Made by a program: the position numbers and the translations under genes. The notes beneath the pieces are model-generated. The model was not told the DNA's origin. It saw nothing but the letters and a program-made list of their open reading frames with translations, and did not search any database. Of a stretch of 64,000 nucleotides of DNA, positions 1-8,596 are shown in pieces. Each line of letters starts with the position of its first letter. Position 1 is the first letter of the stretch. Origin of the DNA: Gp6-AA40 sp036407095 (GTDB taxonomy: Bacteria > Acidobacteriota > Vicinamibacteria > Vicinamibacterales > UBA2999); the NCBI GenBank assembly GCA_036407095.1, contig DASWZV010000058.1, positions 124,001 through 188,000 of the forward strand. The letters run 5' to 3'.

Positions 1-348
1 GTCACCGTCCGGCTCAAAGAGTTCGAGAAGCCGTACTTCATCGTGGCCGGAGAAGTCGAGCGACCCGGCAAATACGATCTGCGCGGTGCCACAACCGTCA
101 CGCAGGCAGTGGCAATCGCCGGCGGGCTCCGCGAGCGAGCGAAGCAGTCCGAAGTGGTGGTGTTCCGGCAGCAGCGCGAGGGAGGAGTCGAAGCCAGGAA
201 GCTCGATTTGAAGAAGATGCTGAAGGACGCGCAGCTGCGCGACGACGTGCGGCTGATCCCGGGTGACATGTTGTTCGTTCCGCGCGGCCGGCACGTAAAC
301 ATCGGCGAATTGACGCCGTCGCTCTGGATTCTCAGTCTGTTGCGCTGA
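1..348 (+). CDS. SLBB-domain polysaccharide export protein, 3' part
   Basis: The reading frame is open from the first base, so the start lies before the window; 115 residues are visible. They contain an SLBB-type soluble ligand-binding repeat: a 'VAGEVERPGKY' segment, then 'TVTQAVAIAGGL', then a 'LIPGDMLFVP' ending close to the C-terminus. This pattern is typical of Wza/GfcE-like outer-membrane polysaccharide export proteins and their SLBB relatives. The next gene begins 2 bases after its stop and is a Wzz-type protein, which is the usual partner. The N-terminal Poly_export domain and any signal peptide are outside the window, so the full architecture cannot be stated. Confidence 0.85.
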   Translation, partial: VTVRLKEFEKPYFIVAGEVERPGKYDLRGATTVTQAVAIAGGLRERAKQSEVVVFRQQREGGVEARKLDLKKMLKDAQLRDDVRLIPGDMLFVPRGRHVNIGELTPSLWILSLLR

Positions 349-350
349 GG

Positions 351-1964
351 ATGAATGCCATGGAAGAACAGCCTCGGTCGAATGATCGCGCACGCGTCGA
401 CGGTCGTGTCCACGCGGCGCCCCATGGACACGCGGCGAAGGACCGCATCGAAACAGGCAGGCGGTCTGCGACATTCACGATCCGGGACCTGCTGTCGATC
501 GGCTTTCGCCAACGGCGGCTGGTCCTGGTCTCGTTTCTCGTCACGTTCAGCGCCGCGTGCCTGCTGGTGCTACTGCGGCCGGCGCAGTACGAATCGGAGA
601 TGAAGATCCTCGTCAAGCGCGAGCGCGTTGACCCGCTCGTCACGCCGGAGGCGTCCTCGCAGCAGTCGACGTGGCCGGGTGTGACCGAGGAGGAACTGAA
701 CTCGGAGGTCGAGCTGCTGAAGAGTCGTGACCTCCTCGAACATGTCGTCGTGGCGGCGGGGCTCGATCGGACGAAGGAGACCGGAGTCGTCGCGCGCCTC
801 AAGAAGCTGGTCCGGGGTGGCGATGAGCCCAAGGAGAACGATCGGGAGACTGCGGCGGCAGTCCAGCGATTCACGCGAAAGCTGGAGATTCAGCCGCTCA
901 GGAAGTCGAACATCATTCGGGTCAGTTTTGCGTCGACGCAGCCGGAGACGTCGACGGCCGTACTGAAGACGCTCGCCACCCGATATCTCGAGAAGCATCT
1001 GGCCGTCCACCGTCCGTCCGGCGCGTTTGACTTCTTCGATCGCGAGACCGAGCGGTACGGTGGTCAACTGGCGCTGGCGCAGGCAAAGCTGACGCAACAG
1101 AACGACGACGAAGGCGTTGTCTCAGTGCAATCCGAACGAGAGGTAGCCCTTCGTCTGCTCGGCGATCTCGAGGCCAGCCAACTGGCCACGCAGGCACTGA
1201 TCGCAGAGACATCGGAGCGCATCAGAGTGCTCCAATCGCAGTTGGACTCGACGCCCATACGCAGGACAACAGAGGTCCGCAGCGGCTCCGCTCGACTCGT
1301 CGAGCAGCTCTACATCACGTTGAGCAGCCACGAGCTGAAGCGAATCGAGCTTCTCGAAGCGTTTCAGCCCGATTACCCACCTGTTCGTGAGGTCGAAGCG
1401 CAGATCGCCAAGGTGAAGGCGGCAATCGCAGAAGCAGAACGCTCGCCTCTCGTGGAGGAAACAACCGACCAGAATCCAACTCACGACTATCTCGTCACGG
1501 AACTCGCGAAGGGTCGATCCGAGCTGGCGGCGCTTCGAGCGCGCGCCGTGTCAACCACTCGGAGCCTCTCCATGTATCAAACGCGGGCGCGAAGGCTGGA
1601 ACAGGTCGGGCTTGCCCAGCAGACACTCGTCCGCACTGCGGCGCAGGCCGAGCAGAACTACGTGACCTACGCGCGCAAGCGCGAGGAGGCCCGCATTGCC
1701 AACGCCCTCGATGACCAGCGGATCGTGAATGTGGCGATCGCCGAAGAGGCTACGGTGCCGTTCGAGCCGTCGGGTCCGTCGCGCTCGCTCCTGCTGTTGA
1801 TTGCGGCGGTTGCCGCCGCCCTGTTCGGTCTCGTGCTGGCGTTCGTTGTCGATGCTCTCGACCCGTCGTTTCGAACACCTGAAGAAATTGAAACGGTACT
1901 CGGCGTACGGGTGATCGCGGCGATCCCGCAGGTGCCCGTTCCGTCGCAGGGCCGCGCAGGTTAA
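351..1964 (+). CDS. Wzz/GumC-type chain-length determinant protein
   Basis: A 537-residue inner-membrane co-polymerase expected to set polysaccharide chain length and bridge to the export protein. The sequence shows a Wzz-type N-terminal region with a membrane segment near residues 53-75, a long helical periplasmic part with coiled-coil character (residues about 220-460), and a C-terminal membrane segment near 478-500 followed by a cytoplasmic 'RTPEEIETVLGVRVIAAIP' tail. That tail normally contacts the BY-kinase domain. There is no kinase domain in this chain; the kinase-like protein is the next gene. An in-frame ATG at 360 is better spaced from the GAGG at 347-350 and could be the real start. 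Confidence 0.88.
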   Translation: MNAMEEQPRSNDRARVDGRVHAAPHGHAAKDRIETGRRSATFTIRDLLSIGFRQRRLVLVSFLVTFSAACLLVLLRPAQYESEMKILVKRERVDPLVTPEASSQQSTWPGVTEEELNSEVELLKSRDLLEHVVVAAGLDRTKETGVVARLKKLVRGGDEPKENDRETAAAVQRFTRKLEIQPLRKSNIIRVSFASTQPETSTAVLKTLATRYLEKHLAVHRPSGAFDFFDRETERYGGQLALAQAKLTQQNDDEGVVSVQSEREVALRLLGDLEASQLATQALIAETSERIRVLQSQLDSTPIRRTTEVRSGSARLVEQLYITLSSHELKRIELLEAFQPDYPPVREVEAQIAKVKAAIAEAERSPLVEETTDQNPTHDYLVTELAKGRSELAALRARAVSTTRSLSMYQTRARRLEQVGLAQQTLVRTAAQAEQNYVTYARKREEARIANALDDQRIVNVAIAEEATVPFEPSGPSRSLLLLIAAVAAALFGLVLAFVVDALDPSFRTPEEIETVLGVRVIAAIPQVPVPSQGRAG

Positions 1965-1975
1965 GGAGGGCAGTC

Positions 1976-2770
1976 GTGAGCAGCAGAGTCCACGAGTGGG
2001 CGCGCAGTTTCCGCAGGGAGAGAAGCACGGTGCAGGCACTGGCCGAGTGGCTCGTGGGTGCGACCGAAACCGACTCGCGCGATTCCGCTGACAGCGATGT
2101 CGCGGAGTCGTCGAAACAGGTCGCGGACTTGACGAGACAGGAAGAGATCAAGCTGGTTCAGCGTCTGTTTCTGACGTCCGCGTCCGATGCGCCGCGGGCC
2201 GTGCTGTTTGCCGGAGTCGAAGACGACAACGGCTGCGCGCACGTCTGTCTGCGAGTGAGTGAGACACTTGCCCGGCTGACACACCGATCGGTCTGCGTCG
2301 TGGACGCGGATGTGCGTGCTCCCAAGCTGCACGGTCTGGTCGGGCGCGCACGTGATCTCGTTGGCGCGGGAGTCGGCGAGGGGCTCGCCGCCTCGATGAC
2401 GAGCCCGGTGGCCACGTCTGCGTTCGCTCGACCGCTGGCTCCGGACAACCTGTGGCTGGTGAGCGCAGAAACGGCAACGGAGGTCGATCCGTTCGAGAAC
2501 GTGGATCGGATGCGCGCGTGCCTGCAGGAGCTTGGCGCTCGTTTCGAACACGTCGTGATCAGCACGTCCACGATCGATTTCGGCGCCGAGTCGATGGCAT
2601 TGAGCCGGTTCGTCGACGGAGTCGTGCTGGTTCTCAAAGCGCACGTCACCCGTCGTGAGATCGTCCGGAACGTGCTGGCGCGTCTCGAGGATCTGCACAT
2701 CCCCCTCCTTGGTGTCGTGCTGAACGACCGCACTTTTCCCATTCCTGAGGCTGTCTACAAGCTGATCTGA
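1976..2770 (+). CDS. CpsD/Wzc-like tyrosine-kinase-fold protein lacking Walker A
   Basis: 264 residues, GTG start behind AAGGAGG. It aligns with the cytoplasmic BY-kinase partner of Wzz proteins: the Walker A' segment is clear ('VCVVDADVRAPKLHG', about residues 106-120). The P-loop position, however, reads 'DNGCAH' where the family has GEGKST/T, so the lysine and Ser/Thr are missing. The Walker B position reads 'VVISTSTID' where the family has an Asp ('VIIDTPP'). The C-terminus carries a single tyrosine rather than a tyrosine cluster. By family knowledge it should not bind ATP normally or autophosphorylate; a structural or regulatory role with the upstream Wzz protein is inferred. Confidence 0.75.
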   Translation: MSSRVHEWARSFRRERSTVQALAEWLVGATETDSRDSADSDVAESSKQVADLTRQEEIKLVQRLFLTSASDAPRAVLFAGVEDDNGCAHVCLRVSETLARLTHRSVCVVDADVRAPKLHGLVGRARDLVGAGVGEGLAASMTSPVATSAFARPLAPDNLWLVSAETATEVDPFENVDRMRACLQELGARFEHVVISTSTIDFGAESMALSRFVDGVVLVLKAHVTRREIVRNVLARLEDLHIPLLGVVLNDRTFPIPEAVYKLI

Positions 2771-2793
2771 CCGGCGGGCTTCGCCCCGCGGTC
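2769..2793 (+). terminator. GC-rich hairpin between kinase-like and sugar-transferase genes
   Basis: The arms GACCGGCGGG (2769-2778) and CCCGCGGTC (2785-2793) pair over 9 bp with one bulged G and a CTTCGC loop, followed by CTCTCTG rather than a T-run. It overlaps the stop codon of the kinase-like gene. It could be a weak terminator, an attenuator or an RNA-stabilising hairpin inside the operon. Confidence 0.35.
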
Positions 2794-2803
2794 CTCTCTG
2801 CGA

Positions 2804-3586
2804 ATGCCCGCCATGGCGCCGCTTTCTGCACGTGCGTCTGTGAAACCGGTCGTGATGCTCCGACGAATGGGGCCGGTCGTGATGCTGCCGACGAGCGGCG
2901 TCGGCCCTCTGGGAGCTCGAGACCGGCGGTGGTATTTCCTCGCGAAGCGAGTGATCGATCTCGCGCTCGGCTCGTCGCTGTTCGTCCTGCTGCTCCCACT
3001 GATGGCGATCCTGGCGGTTGCCGTCAAACTCGACTCTCGCGGTCCGGTGCTGTTCGTGCAGGACCGCGTTGGCGTCAGGCGCTGCTCTTGGCATGGAGGT
3101 GTCTATTGGGAGCTTCGACCATTCCGGTGCCTCAAATTCCGCTCGATGGTCGCGGGGGCCGATCAGTCGCTGCACCGGCAGCACGTGAGGGCGTTCGTCC
3201 GGGGTCAGCTCGTCGCCGACGAGGGACGCACACGGTTCAAGCTGGCCAACGATTCGCGGGTGACGCGCCTCGGACACCTGCTGCGACGAACGAGTCTGGA
3301 CGAATTGCCGCAGCTCGTTCACGTCCTCAAGGGCGAGATGAGCCTCGTGGGACCACGGCCGGTTCCGTTGTACGAGGTCGCCGAATATCGCGAATCCGAC
3401 GCCGAACGGCTCATGGCTCTGCCCGGCATCACCGGTCTGTGGCAGGTCAACGGCCGCGCGGACGTTCCGTTCATAGACATGATGCGGATGGACTGCGAGT
3501 ACGTCCGCAACCAATCGCTCTGGCTGGATCTGAAGATCCTCGCCGCCACCGTGCCGGCGGTGCTGTCAGGCCGCGGAGCGAAGTGA
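2804..3586 (+). CDS. Initiating sugar transferase (WcaJ/EpsL-type)
   Basis: 260 residues. Transfers the first sugar phosphate from a nucleotide sugar to undecaprenyl phosphate. One hydrophobic N-terminal segment ('VIDLALGSSLFVLLLPLMAILAV', about residues 48-70) is followed by the catalytic bacterial sugar-transferase domain with 'PFRCLKFRSM', 'DELPQLVHVLKGEMSLVGPRP' and 'LPGITGLWQVNGR'. Only the catalytic half of the long PHPT enzymes is present, as in EpsL-like short forms. Several in-frame ATGs exist in the first 30 codons and no strong ribosome-binding site picks one, so the start is uncertain. Specificity cannot be read from the sequence. Confidence 0.9.
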   Translation: MPAMAPLSARASVKPVVMLRRMGPVVMLPTSGVGPLGARDRRWYFLAKRVIDLALGSSLFVLLLPLMAILAVAVKLDSRGPVLFVQDRVGVRRCSWHGGVYWELRPFRCLKFRSMVAGADQSLHRQHVRAFVRGQLVADEGRTRFKLANDSRVTRLGHLLRRTSLDELPQLVHVLKGEMSLVGPRPVPLYEVAEYRESDAERLMALPGITGLWQVNGRADVPFIDMMRMDCEYVRNQSLWLDLKILAATVPAVLSGRGAK

Positions 3587-3593
3587 GGAGGAC

Positions 3594-4661
3594 ATGGCCG
3601 ATCTAGCGGGTATTGCGATCGTGGGATGCGGGTACTGGGGCATCAATTACGTCCGGGTCTTCAGCGAGCTGCCCGGTGCCCGCGTGGTGGTCGTGTGCGA
3701 TCAGCGGCCGGAGCGGCTGCAGGAAGTGGGGCGCCGGTTTCCAGCGGTTGCGCTCACGACACAGCTCGAGAGCGCACTCAACGAACACGGCGTCGATGCG
3801 GTCGTCGTTGCCACCAGCGCGACGACGCATTACGACATCACTCGCCGGGCAATCGCGGCAGGAAAACACGTGCTGGTCGAGAAACCGTTGACGACGCGAT
3901 CGGCGGACGCCGCGCTCCTCGTCGAAGCGGCAGCGTCGCGGTCTGTCGTCCTGATGGTGGGGCACACCTTCGTGTACAACGCCGGCATCCGTAAAGTGAA
4001 GGAGTACATCCAATCGGGGCGAGACGAGGTCTACTACCTCTACTCGTCACGAACGAACCTTGGCCCGATCCGCCATGACGTCAACGCCCTCTGGGATCTG
4101 GCGCCTCACGACATCGCGATCTTCAACTTCCTGCTCGATAGCACGCCGCGCTGGGTGAGCGCCGTGGGTGCCAAGGTCCTGCGAAACTGCCGGGAGGACG
4201 TCGGGTTCATCTCGCTCGGCTACCAGCAGGGTAGTCAGAGTGATGTGGTCGGTCACATTCATGTGAGCTGGGCGGATCCTCACAAGGCGCGGGAGCTGGT
4301 GCTGGTCGGAAGCGACCGGCGGATCGTGTTCGACGATCTGAATGGCGTCGAGCAGGTGCGTGTGTTCGAGAAGGGCGTCAAGGCGACGCCCGACGAGCCG
4401 CTCACCTACGGCGAGTACCACCTTCAGATCCGCGACGGCGACATCGTCAGTCCGAGACTCGAAGTGAGCGAGCCGATGAAGAATCAGTGCAAGCATTTTC
4501 TCGAATGCGTGTGCTCGGGCGCGAAGCCCAGGAGCGACGGTCGTGACGGAGAGCACGTCGTGCGAGTGCTCGAGGCCGTCGATCGCTCGATGGGCTTGAA
4601 GGGTGCACCGGTCGAGGTCGCAAAGGACGCGTCGTATGACGACTGGAAACAGGCCGTCTAG
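3594..4661 (+). CDS. Gfo/Idh/MocA-family NAD(P)-dependent sugar oxidoreductase 1
   Basis: 355 residues with a GAGGAG ribosome site. The N-terminal Rossmann fold starts 'IAIVGCGYWGINYVR', followed by the family signature 'GKHVLVEKPLTT' (about residues 91-102). In glycan loci this family oxidises C3 of UDP-sugar acids (WlbA/WbpB) so that a DegT enzyme can aminate it. A DegT aminotransferase overlaps its 3' end by 26 bases, which fits that pairing. A second family member is at 8593-9660; which of the two does this step cannot be told. Confidence 0.85.
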   Translation: MADLAGIAIVGCGYWGINYVRVFSELPGARVVVVCDQRPERLQEVGRRFPAVALTTQLESALNEHGVDAVVVATSATTHYDITRRAIAAGKHVLVEKPLTTRSADAALLVEAAASRSVVLMVGHTFVYNAGIRKVKEYIQSGRDEVYYLYSSRTNLGPIRHDVNALWDLAPHDIAIFNFLLDSTPRWVSAVGAKVLRNCREDVGFISLGYQQGSQSDVVGHIHVSWADPHKARELVLVGSDRRIVFDDLNGVEQVRVFEKGVKATPDEPLTYGEYHLQIRDGDIVSPRLEVSEPMKNQCKHFLECVCSGAKPRSDGRDGEHVVRVLEAVDRSMGLKGAPVEVAKDASYDDWKQAV

Positions 4662-5772
4662 CGTCGCGTTCGTCGACCTGGTGGCGCAGCACAGCTCCAT
4701 CGACGCCGAGTTGACGGCGGCGACGGCGCGCGTGCTGCGCGATGCTGAGTTCATTCTCGGGCGCGATGTCGGCGACTTCGAGGGGGCATTCGCAAAATAT
4801 TGCGGGTGCCAGCATGCCGTGGGCGTCGACTCGGGCACCTCCGCGCTCGAACTGGCATTGCGCGCCTACGGCATCGGGCCAGGCGATGAGGTCATCCTGC
4901 CTGCCAACACGTTCATCGCGACAGCACTCGCGGTGTCGTGCGCAGGCGCCACGCCAGTGCTCGCCGATATCGACCCACTGACGTACACGCTCGACGTCTC
5001 GCGGGTGGCGGACGCGATCACGCCGCGGACCCGGGCCGTCCTGCCGGTGCATCTGTATGGCCAGCCGGCGGACATGGATCCCATTCTCGACCTCGCTCGC
5101 GAGCATGCGCTGGTCGTGATCGAAGATGCGTGTCAGGCGCACGGCGCCGAGTACAAAGGTCGGCGAGTCGGATCGCTCGGTCACGCGGCAGCCTTCAGCT
5201 TCTACCCGAGCAAGAACCTCGGAGCCTGCGGCGACGGCGGCATCGTTGTGACGAGAGACCCCGACGTCGCGCGTTCGTTACAGATGCTGCGCAACTACGG
5301 GCAGGAGCGGAAGTACCACCATCTCACGATCGGGTTCAACCGCAGGCTCGACAATCTTCAGGCAGCGCTGCTGACGATCAAATTGAAGCATCTGGATGCC
5401 TGGAACGATGCCAGGCGACGCCGTGCGGAGCGGTACAGCAGCCTGCTCGGCGACGCTGTCGTCGTGCCGCGTGTCGCCGCCTACGCCAATCCGGTGTGGC
5501 ATCTCTACGTGATTCAGAGCGATGACCGCGATCGACTGCAGGCCTGCCTGAACGAACGCGGGATCGCGACCGGGATTCACTATCCGATTCCCATTCACCT
5601 GCAGCCTGCTTATAGCGGTCTCGGATATCGGAAGGGAGACTTTCCGATCACCGAGGGAATCGCGGACCGCATTCTGTCGCTGCCGATGTATCCCGAGCTT
5701 CCCGTTGACGCGGTCGAAGAAGTGGCCAGGGCGGTGCGGGCATTCGTCGCGGGGCACGTCAAGGTCGCATGA
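4636..5772 (+). CDS. DegT/DnrJ/EryC1/StrS sugar aminotransferase
   Basis: 378 residues; ATG at 4636 chosen because the homology begins a few residues later ('VAFVDLVAQH'). PLP-dependent transaminase that puts an amino group on a keto-sugar nucleotide. Visible features are 'GVDSGTSALELALRAYGIGPGDEVI', 'VIEDACQAHGA' with the PLP-contacting Asp, and 'AFSFYPSKNLGA' with the Schiff-base lysine near residue 193. It overlaps the preceding oxidoreductase gene. With that enzyme, the 6-dehydrogenase at 22119 and the N-acetyltransferase at 20757, it fits the WbpA/B/E/D route to a 2,3-diamino uronic acid, which is an inference from gene content. Confidence 0.9.
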   Translation: MTTGNRPSSVAFVDLVAQHSSIDAELTAATARVLRDAEFILGRDVGDFEGAFAKYCGCQHAVGVDSGTSALELALRAYGIGPGDEVILPANTFIATALAVSCAGATPVLADIDPLTYTLDVSRVADAITPRTRAVLPVHLYGQPADMDPILDLAREHALVVIEDACQAHGAEYKGRRVGSLGHAAAFSFYPSKNLGACGDGGIVVTRDPDVARSLQMLRNYGQERKYHHLTIGFNRRLDNLQAALLTIKLKHLDAWNDARRRRAERYSSLLGDAVVVPRVAAYANPVWHLYVIQSDDRDRLQACLNERGIATGIHYPIPIHLQPAYSGLGYRKGDFPITEGIADRILSLPMYPELPVDAVEEVARAVRAFVAGHVKVA

Positions 5773-7172
5773 CGAGACCGGCCGCGATCCGTGCGTGGAC
5801 GGTTGCCCAGCGCGGCGCGCAGTGGGGAAGCGCCGGCTTCATCACCGCGCTGTTCGCGCCCTGGGTGGCGCTCGCGGGCCCGACGCAGAGAATCCTCCTC
5901 GCCATTGCACTGCTCGACGTCCCACTGCAGATCGACGAGAACTTCGCGTACCTCGACGACCCGGCGTCGTTGGGCGCGTTGGGCGGATTTGACGTCTCGC
6001 TCACGACGCTGGCGTTGTTGGGACTGTACGTCGGGTGGTTCATCGAGCGTGTCTCCGCGCGCAACGTCGGGGAGCCGCTCGCGCCGTTCCGGCTGGTACG
6101 ACCGCTCGCGCTGTATCTGTTCTTCGCTGTCGTGTCGGCCGTGGTTGCTCGCGACGCCGATCTGTACGCCCGCGGTCTGTTCCTGATGGTGCAGTTGTTT
6201 CTGCTCTTCTTCTACCTGGTCAACCGGATTCGCACGCGCGAGGACGTGCGTTTCGTCGTCATGATGATGCTCTGGGGTCTGCTGGTCGAGAGCGTGGTCA
6301 TCGTCATCATCGGCACGGCGGCGGAGAGCGTCGACGTTGCGGGCTTCAAGGTGTTCGTCGACACGTCGACGCAGGAGTTGGGCGGCCCGCGATTCTACGG
6401 CACGCTCGGATCGCCAATCAATGCGGCGGCCTACCTCGAGTTAATCCTGGCGCCTGCGTTGGCTGTACTCGCGACGAGTCTGGAGCGACGTCAGAAACTG
6501 CTGGCGGGACTTGGCGTCGTGCTCGGTCTCATCGCACTGGTCGGCACGCTTTCGAGAGCGGCATGGGTGGCCACTGTCGTGTCGATGACGATCACGTGCC
6601 TGGCCTTCCGGCGAACCGCAGGACGCAATGCCGGACGCGGTCTGGCAGCTCCACTTCTCTTCCTCGCTTTTCTCGGCGTGGTCCTGCTGGTGTTTCAGTC
6701 GACGATCGCGACGCGGCTGACAGGGGACGACTACGGCTCTGCCCGCGGGCGGTTGCCACTGGCGGCGACGGCGCTCGAGATCATCGGTGATAGTCCGTTG
6801 CTCGGTATCGGCGTGAACAACTACGTCGCGGCGCTCCCTCGCTATGAGGCGACCTTCACCGGCGAGTGGTTGTACACCGTTCACAACAAATACCTGCTGG
6901 TCTGGGCCGAGGCGGGCCTCGGCGGATTCGTCGCGTTCGTGTGGTTTCTGGTCAGCACCGTTCGCCGAGGTCGGGAGGTGTGGAAGCGCCGCGACCCGAT
7001 GTTGTCGCCGCTCGCGCTCGGGTTCACGGCGGCATTCGTTGGCCAGATGGGTCACATGGCGGTGGACATTTACAGCAGCCGCTCGGAAGTGAGTTTTCTG
7101 TGGATCGTGGCCGCGCTGATTGCGGTGATGCATCGCATCAGTACACCGCCGGTGAGGCTCGCGCCACGATGA
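5769..7172 (+). CDS. O-antigen ligase/polymerase family membrane protein (Wzy-like)
   Basis: 467 residues with around ten to twelve hydrophobic segments and a large loop containing 'RGRLPLAATALEIIGDSPLLGIGVNNY' and 'VHNKYLLVWAEAGLGG', the conserved region of the Wzy_C/RfaL family. It starts in an ATGA overlap with the aminotransferase and overlaps the flippase gene by 4 bases, so the three are likely co-translated. In this locus it most likely polymerises the lipid-linked repeat units in the periplasm. A ligase role cannot be excluded, because this family covers both. Confidence 0.85.
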   Translation: MTRPAAIRAWTVAQRGAQWGSAGFITALFAPWVALAGPTQRILLAIALLDVPLQIDENFAYLDDPASLGALGGFDVSLTTLALLGLYVGWFIERVSARNVGEPLAPFRLVRPLALYLFFAVVSAVVARDADLYARGLFLMVQLFLLFFYLVNRIRTREDVRFVVMMMLWGLLVESVVIVIIGTAAESVDVAGFKVFVDTSTQELGGPRFYGTLGSPINAAAYLELILAPALAVLATSLERRQKLLAGLGVVLGLIALVGTLSRAAWVATVVSMTITCLAFRRTAGRNAGRGLAAPLLFLAFLGVVLLVFQSTIATRLTGDDYGSARGRLPLAATALEIIGDSPLLGIGVNNYVAALPRYEATFTGEWLYTVHNKYLLVWAEAGLGGFVAFVWFLVSTVRRGREVWKRRDPMLSPLALGFTAAFVGQMGHMAVDIYSSRSEVSFLWIVAALIAVMHRISTPPVRLAPR

Positions 7173-8596
7173 CCGTCCGGGTCGCACCGCTTCCGGTCAC
7201 GATGAACGCCGCCGCGCTGTTTGCCGGCCGCGCTCTGGTGGCGATGCTGTCCTTCCTGTTCCTGATCAGCGCGGCCCGCTTTCTCGGCGTTTCCGGATTC
7301 GGACGATTCATGCTGGTGCGGATGTACTTCGATCTTCTCCTGACGCTCAGCGTCACCGGGTTGGGGATTCTGATCACTCGAGAGATCGCCAAAGCGCCCG
7401 CACTTGGTCCGACCTATCTGGGGACGGCGGCACCGCTCGTCATCCCCCTCGCCACTCTGATGGGTGGAGCGCTCGCCCTCGCCGCGCCCTTGGCGGGGTA
7501 CGGCGCAGATGTGCGCTCGATGCTGTGGCTGGTCTGTCTGGCGCTCGTCCCGGCGTCGTTCGCGGTGCTGTGCGAAGCGGTCTTCGTCGCTGTCGGGAAG
7601 GCGCCGGTGGTGATGATGGGAACGTTCACCGAAGTGGCGCTCTATGCCGGCATCGGCGTGTTCCTGCTCTCACGCGGTCACTCGGGGCAGAGCCTGTTCA
7701 CCGCTCTCATCCTCACGCGCACCGCGCTTGCCAGTGTTTACATCATCGTTCTCTGGCGGTTGTTCGGCCAGATCCCCCGTCCGGGTTCGTATGCATTCAC
7801 GAAGCGCCTGTGCCGCGACTGGCGTACGTTCGCGTGCGAGAACTGGCTGGCCAACATCACTTCGAGCGTGAGCACGATCGTGCTCTCGGTCTTCCATGGA
7901 GAGGCGACGGTGGGACTCTATGCCGCCGCGTCGCGAATCACGAACGTCGGCACGCCGCTCGCGGCCAGCTTCACGAGCGCGATGTTTCCACATCTGTCCA
8001 GGTTGCATGCGGAGTCGAATGCGTCGTTCCGGCGAGTTGGCGAGGACTCGGTCAAGTACATGCTGGCCATCGCGCTGCCCGCGGTTGTCATCATCGCGAC
8101 GTTCGCGGACTGGATCATCACGACGTTGTACGGCCACGCGTACAGCGCGGCTGTTCCGGTCCTTCGCATCGTGATCTGGGTCTTCGTGCTGAACTTCGTC
8201 AACCCTTTCGTCAGCCACCTGCTGTTTGCCCGTGGTGAGCAGATCAGATCACTCCGTGTTGGCGCGGTAACGGCCGTCGTCGCGACCGGTCTGTCGCTGG
8301 CCCTGATCCCGCGATTGGGCGCAGTGGGTGCGGCAAGCGCGTTGCTCGGAAGCGCCGCTCTCGCCTGTTGCCTGTTCTGCGTGAACGCCTTCCGACCCAA
8401 TCCGGCCCGCGTGCTGATGACGTTCGGCAAGGCTGCGCTCGCAGCCGCGGCATTGGCCGGCTTCCTCGCGTTGACTCGGCACGCGAGCCCGGCCGCTCTG
8501 GTCGCTGGCGGCGTCGGCATCTATCTCGGCGCGCTCGCGCTGCTGCGCGTGTCGTCGCCGCGTGAGGTCGCGGTATTCCTGCGAGGGTTGCCATGA
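7169..8596 (+). CDS. Oligosaccharide flippase (Wzx-type)
   Basis: 475 residues, ATG at 7169 in an ATGA overlap with the upstream stop. The protein is almost entirely hydrophobic with about 12-14 membrane segments and the polysaccharide-synthesis family N-terminus ('AALFAGRALVAMLSFLFLISAARFLGVSGFGRF'). Wzx proteins move undecaprenyl-linked repeat units across the inner membrane. Its place between the Wzy-like gene and further sugar-modifying enzymes supports this. A longer upstream open frame exists but lies inside the Wzy-like gene and is not needed. Confidence 0.88.
   Translation: MTVRVAPLPVTMNAAALFAGRALVAMLSFLFLISAARFLGVSGFGRFMLVRMYFDLLLTLSVTGLGILITREIAKAPALGPTYLGTAAPLVIPLATLMGGALALAAPLAGYGADVRSMLWLVCLALVPASFAVLCEAVFVAVGKAPVVMMGTFTEVALYAGIGVFLLSRGHSGQSLFTALILTRTALASVYIIVLWRLFGQIPRPGSYAFTKRLCRDWRTFACENWLANITSSVSTIVLSVFHGEATVGLYAAASRITNVGTPLAASFTSAMFPHLSRLHAESNASFRRVGEDSVKYMLAIALPAVVIIATFADWIITTLYGHAYSAAVPVLRIVIWVFVLNFVNPFVSHLLFARGEQIRSLRVGAVTAVVATGLSLALIPRLGAVGAASALLGSAALACCLFCVNAFRPNPARVLMTFGKAALAAAALAGFLALTRHASPAALVAGGVGIYLGALALLRVSSPREVAVFLRGLP

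Noticed and set aside
1961..3514. Long minus-strand open frame (517 codons) opposite the kinase-like and sugar-transferase genes
   Set aside because: It mirrors two well-supported plus-strand genes in high-GC DNA, has no family resemblance and has an unlikely composition (rich in His, Arg, Gln).
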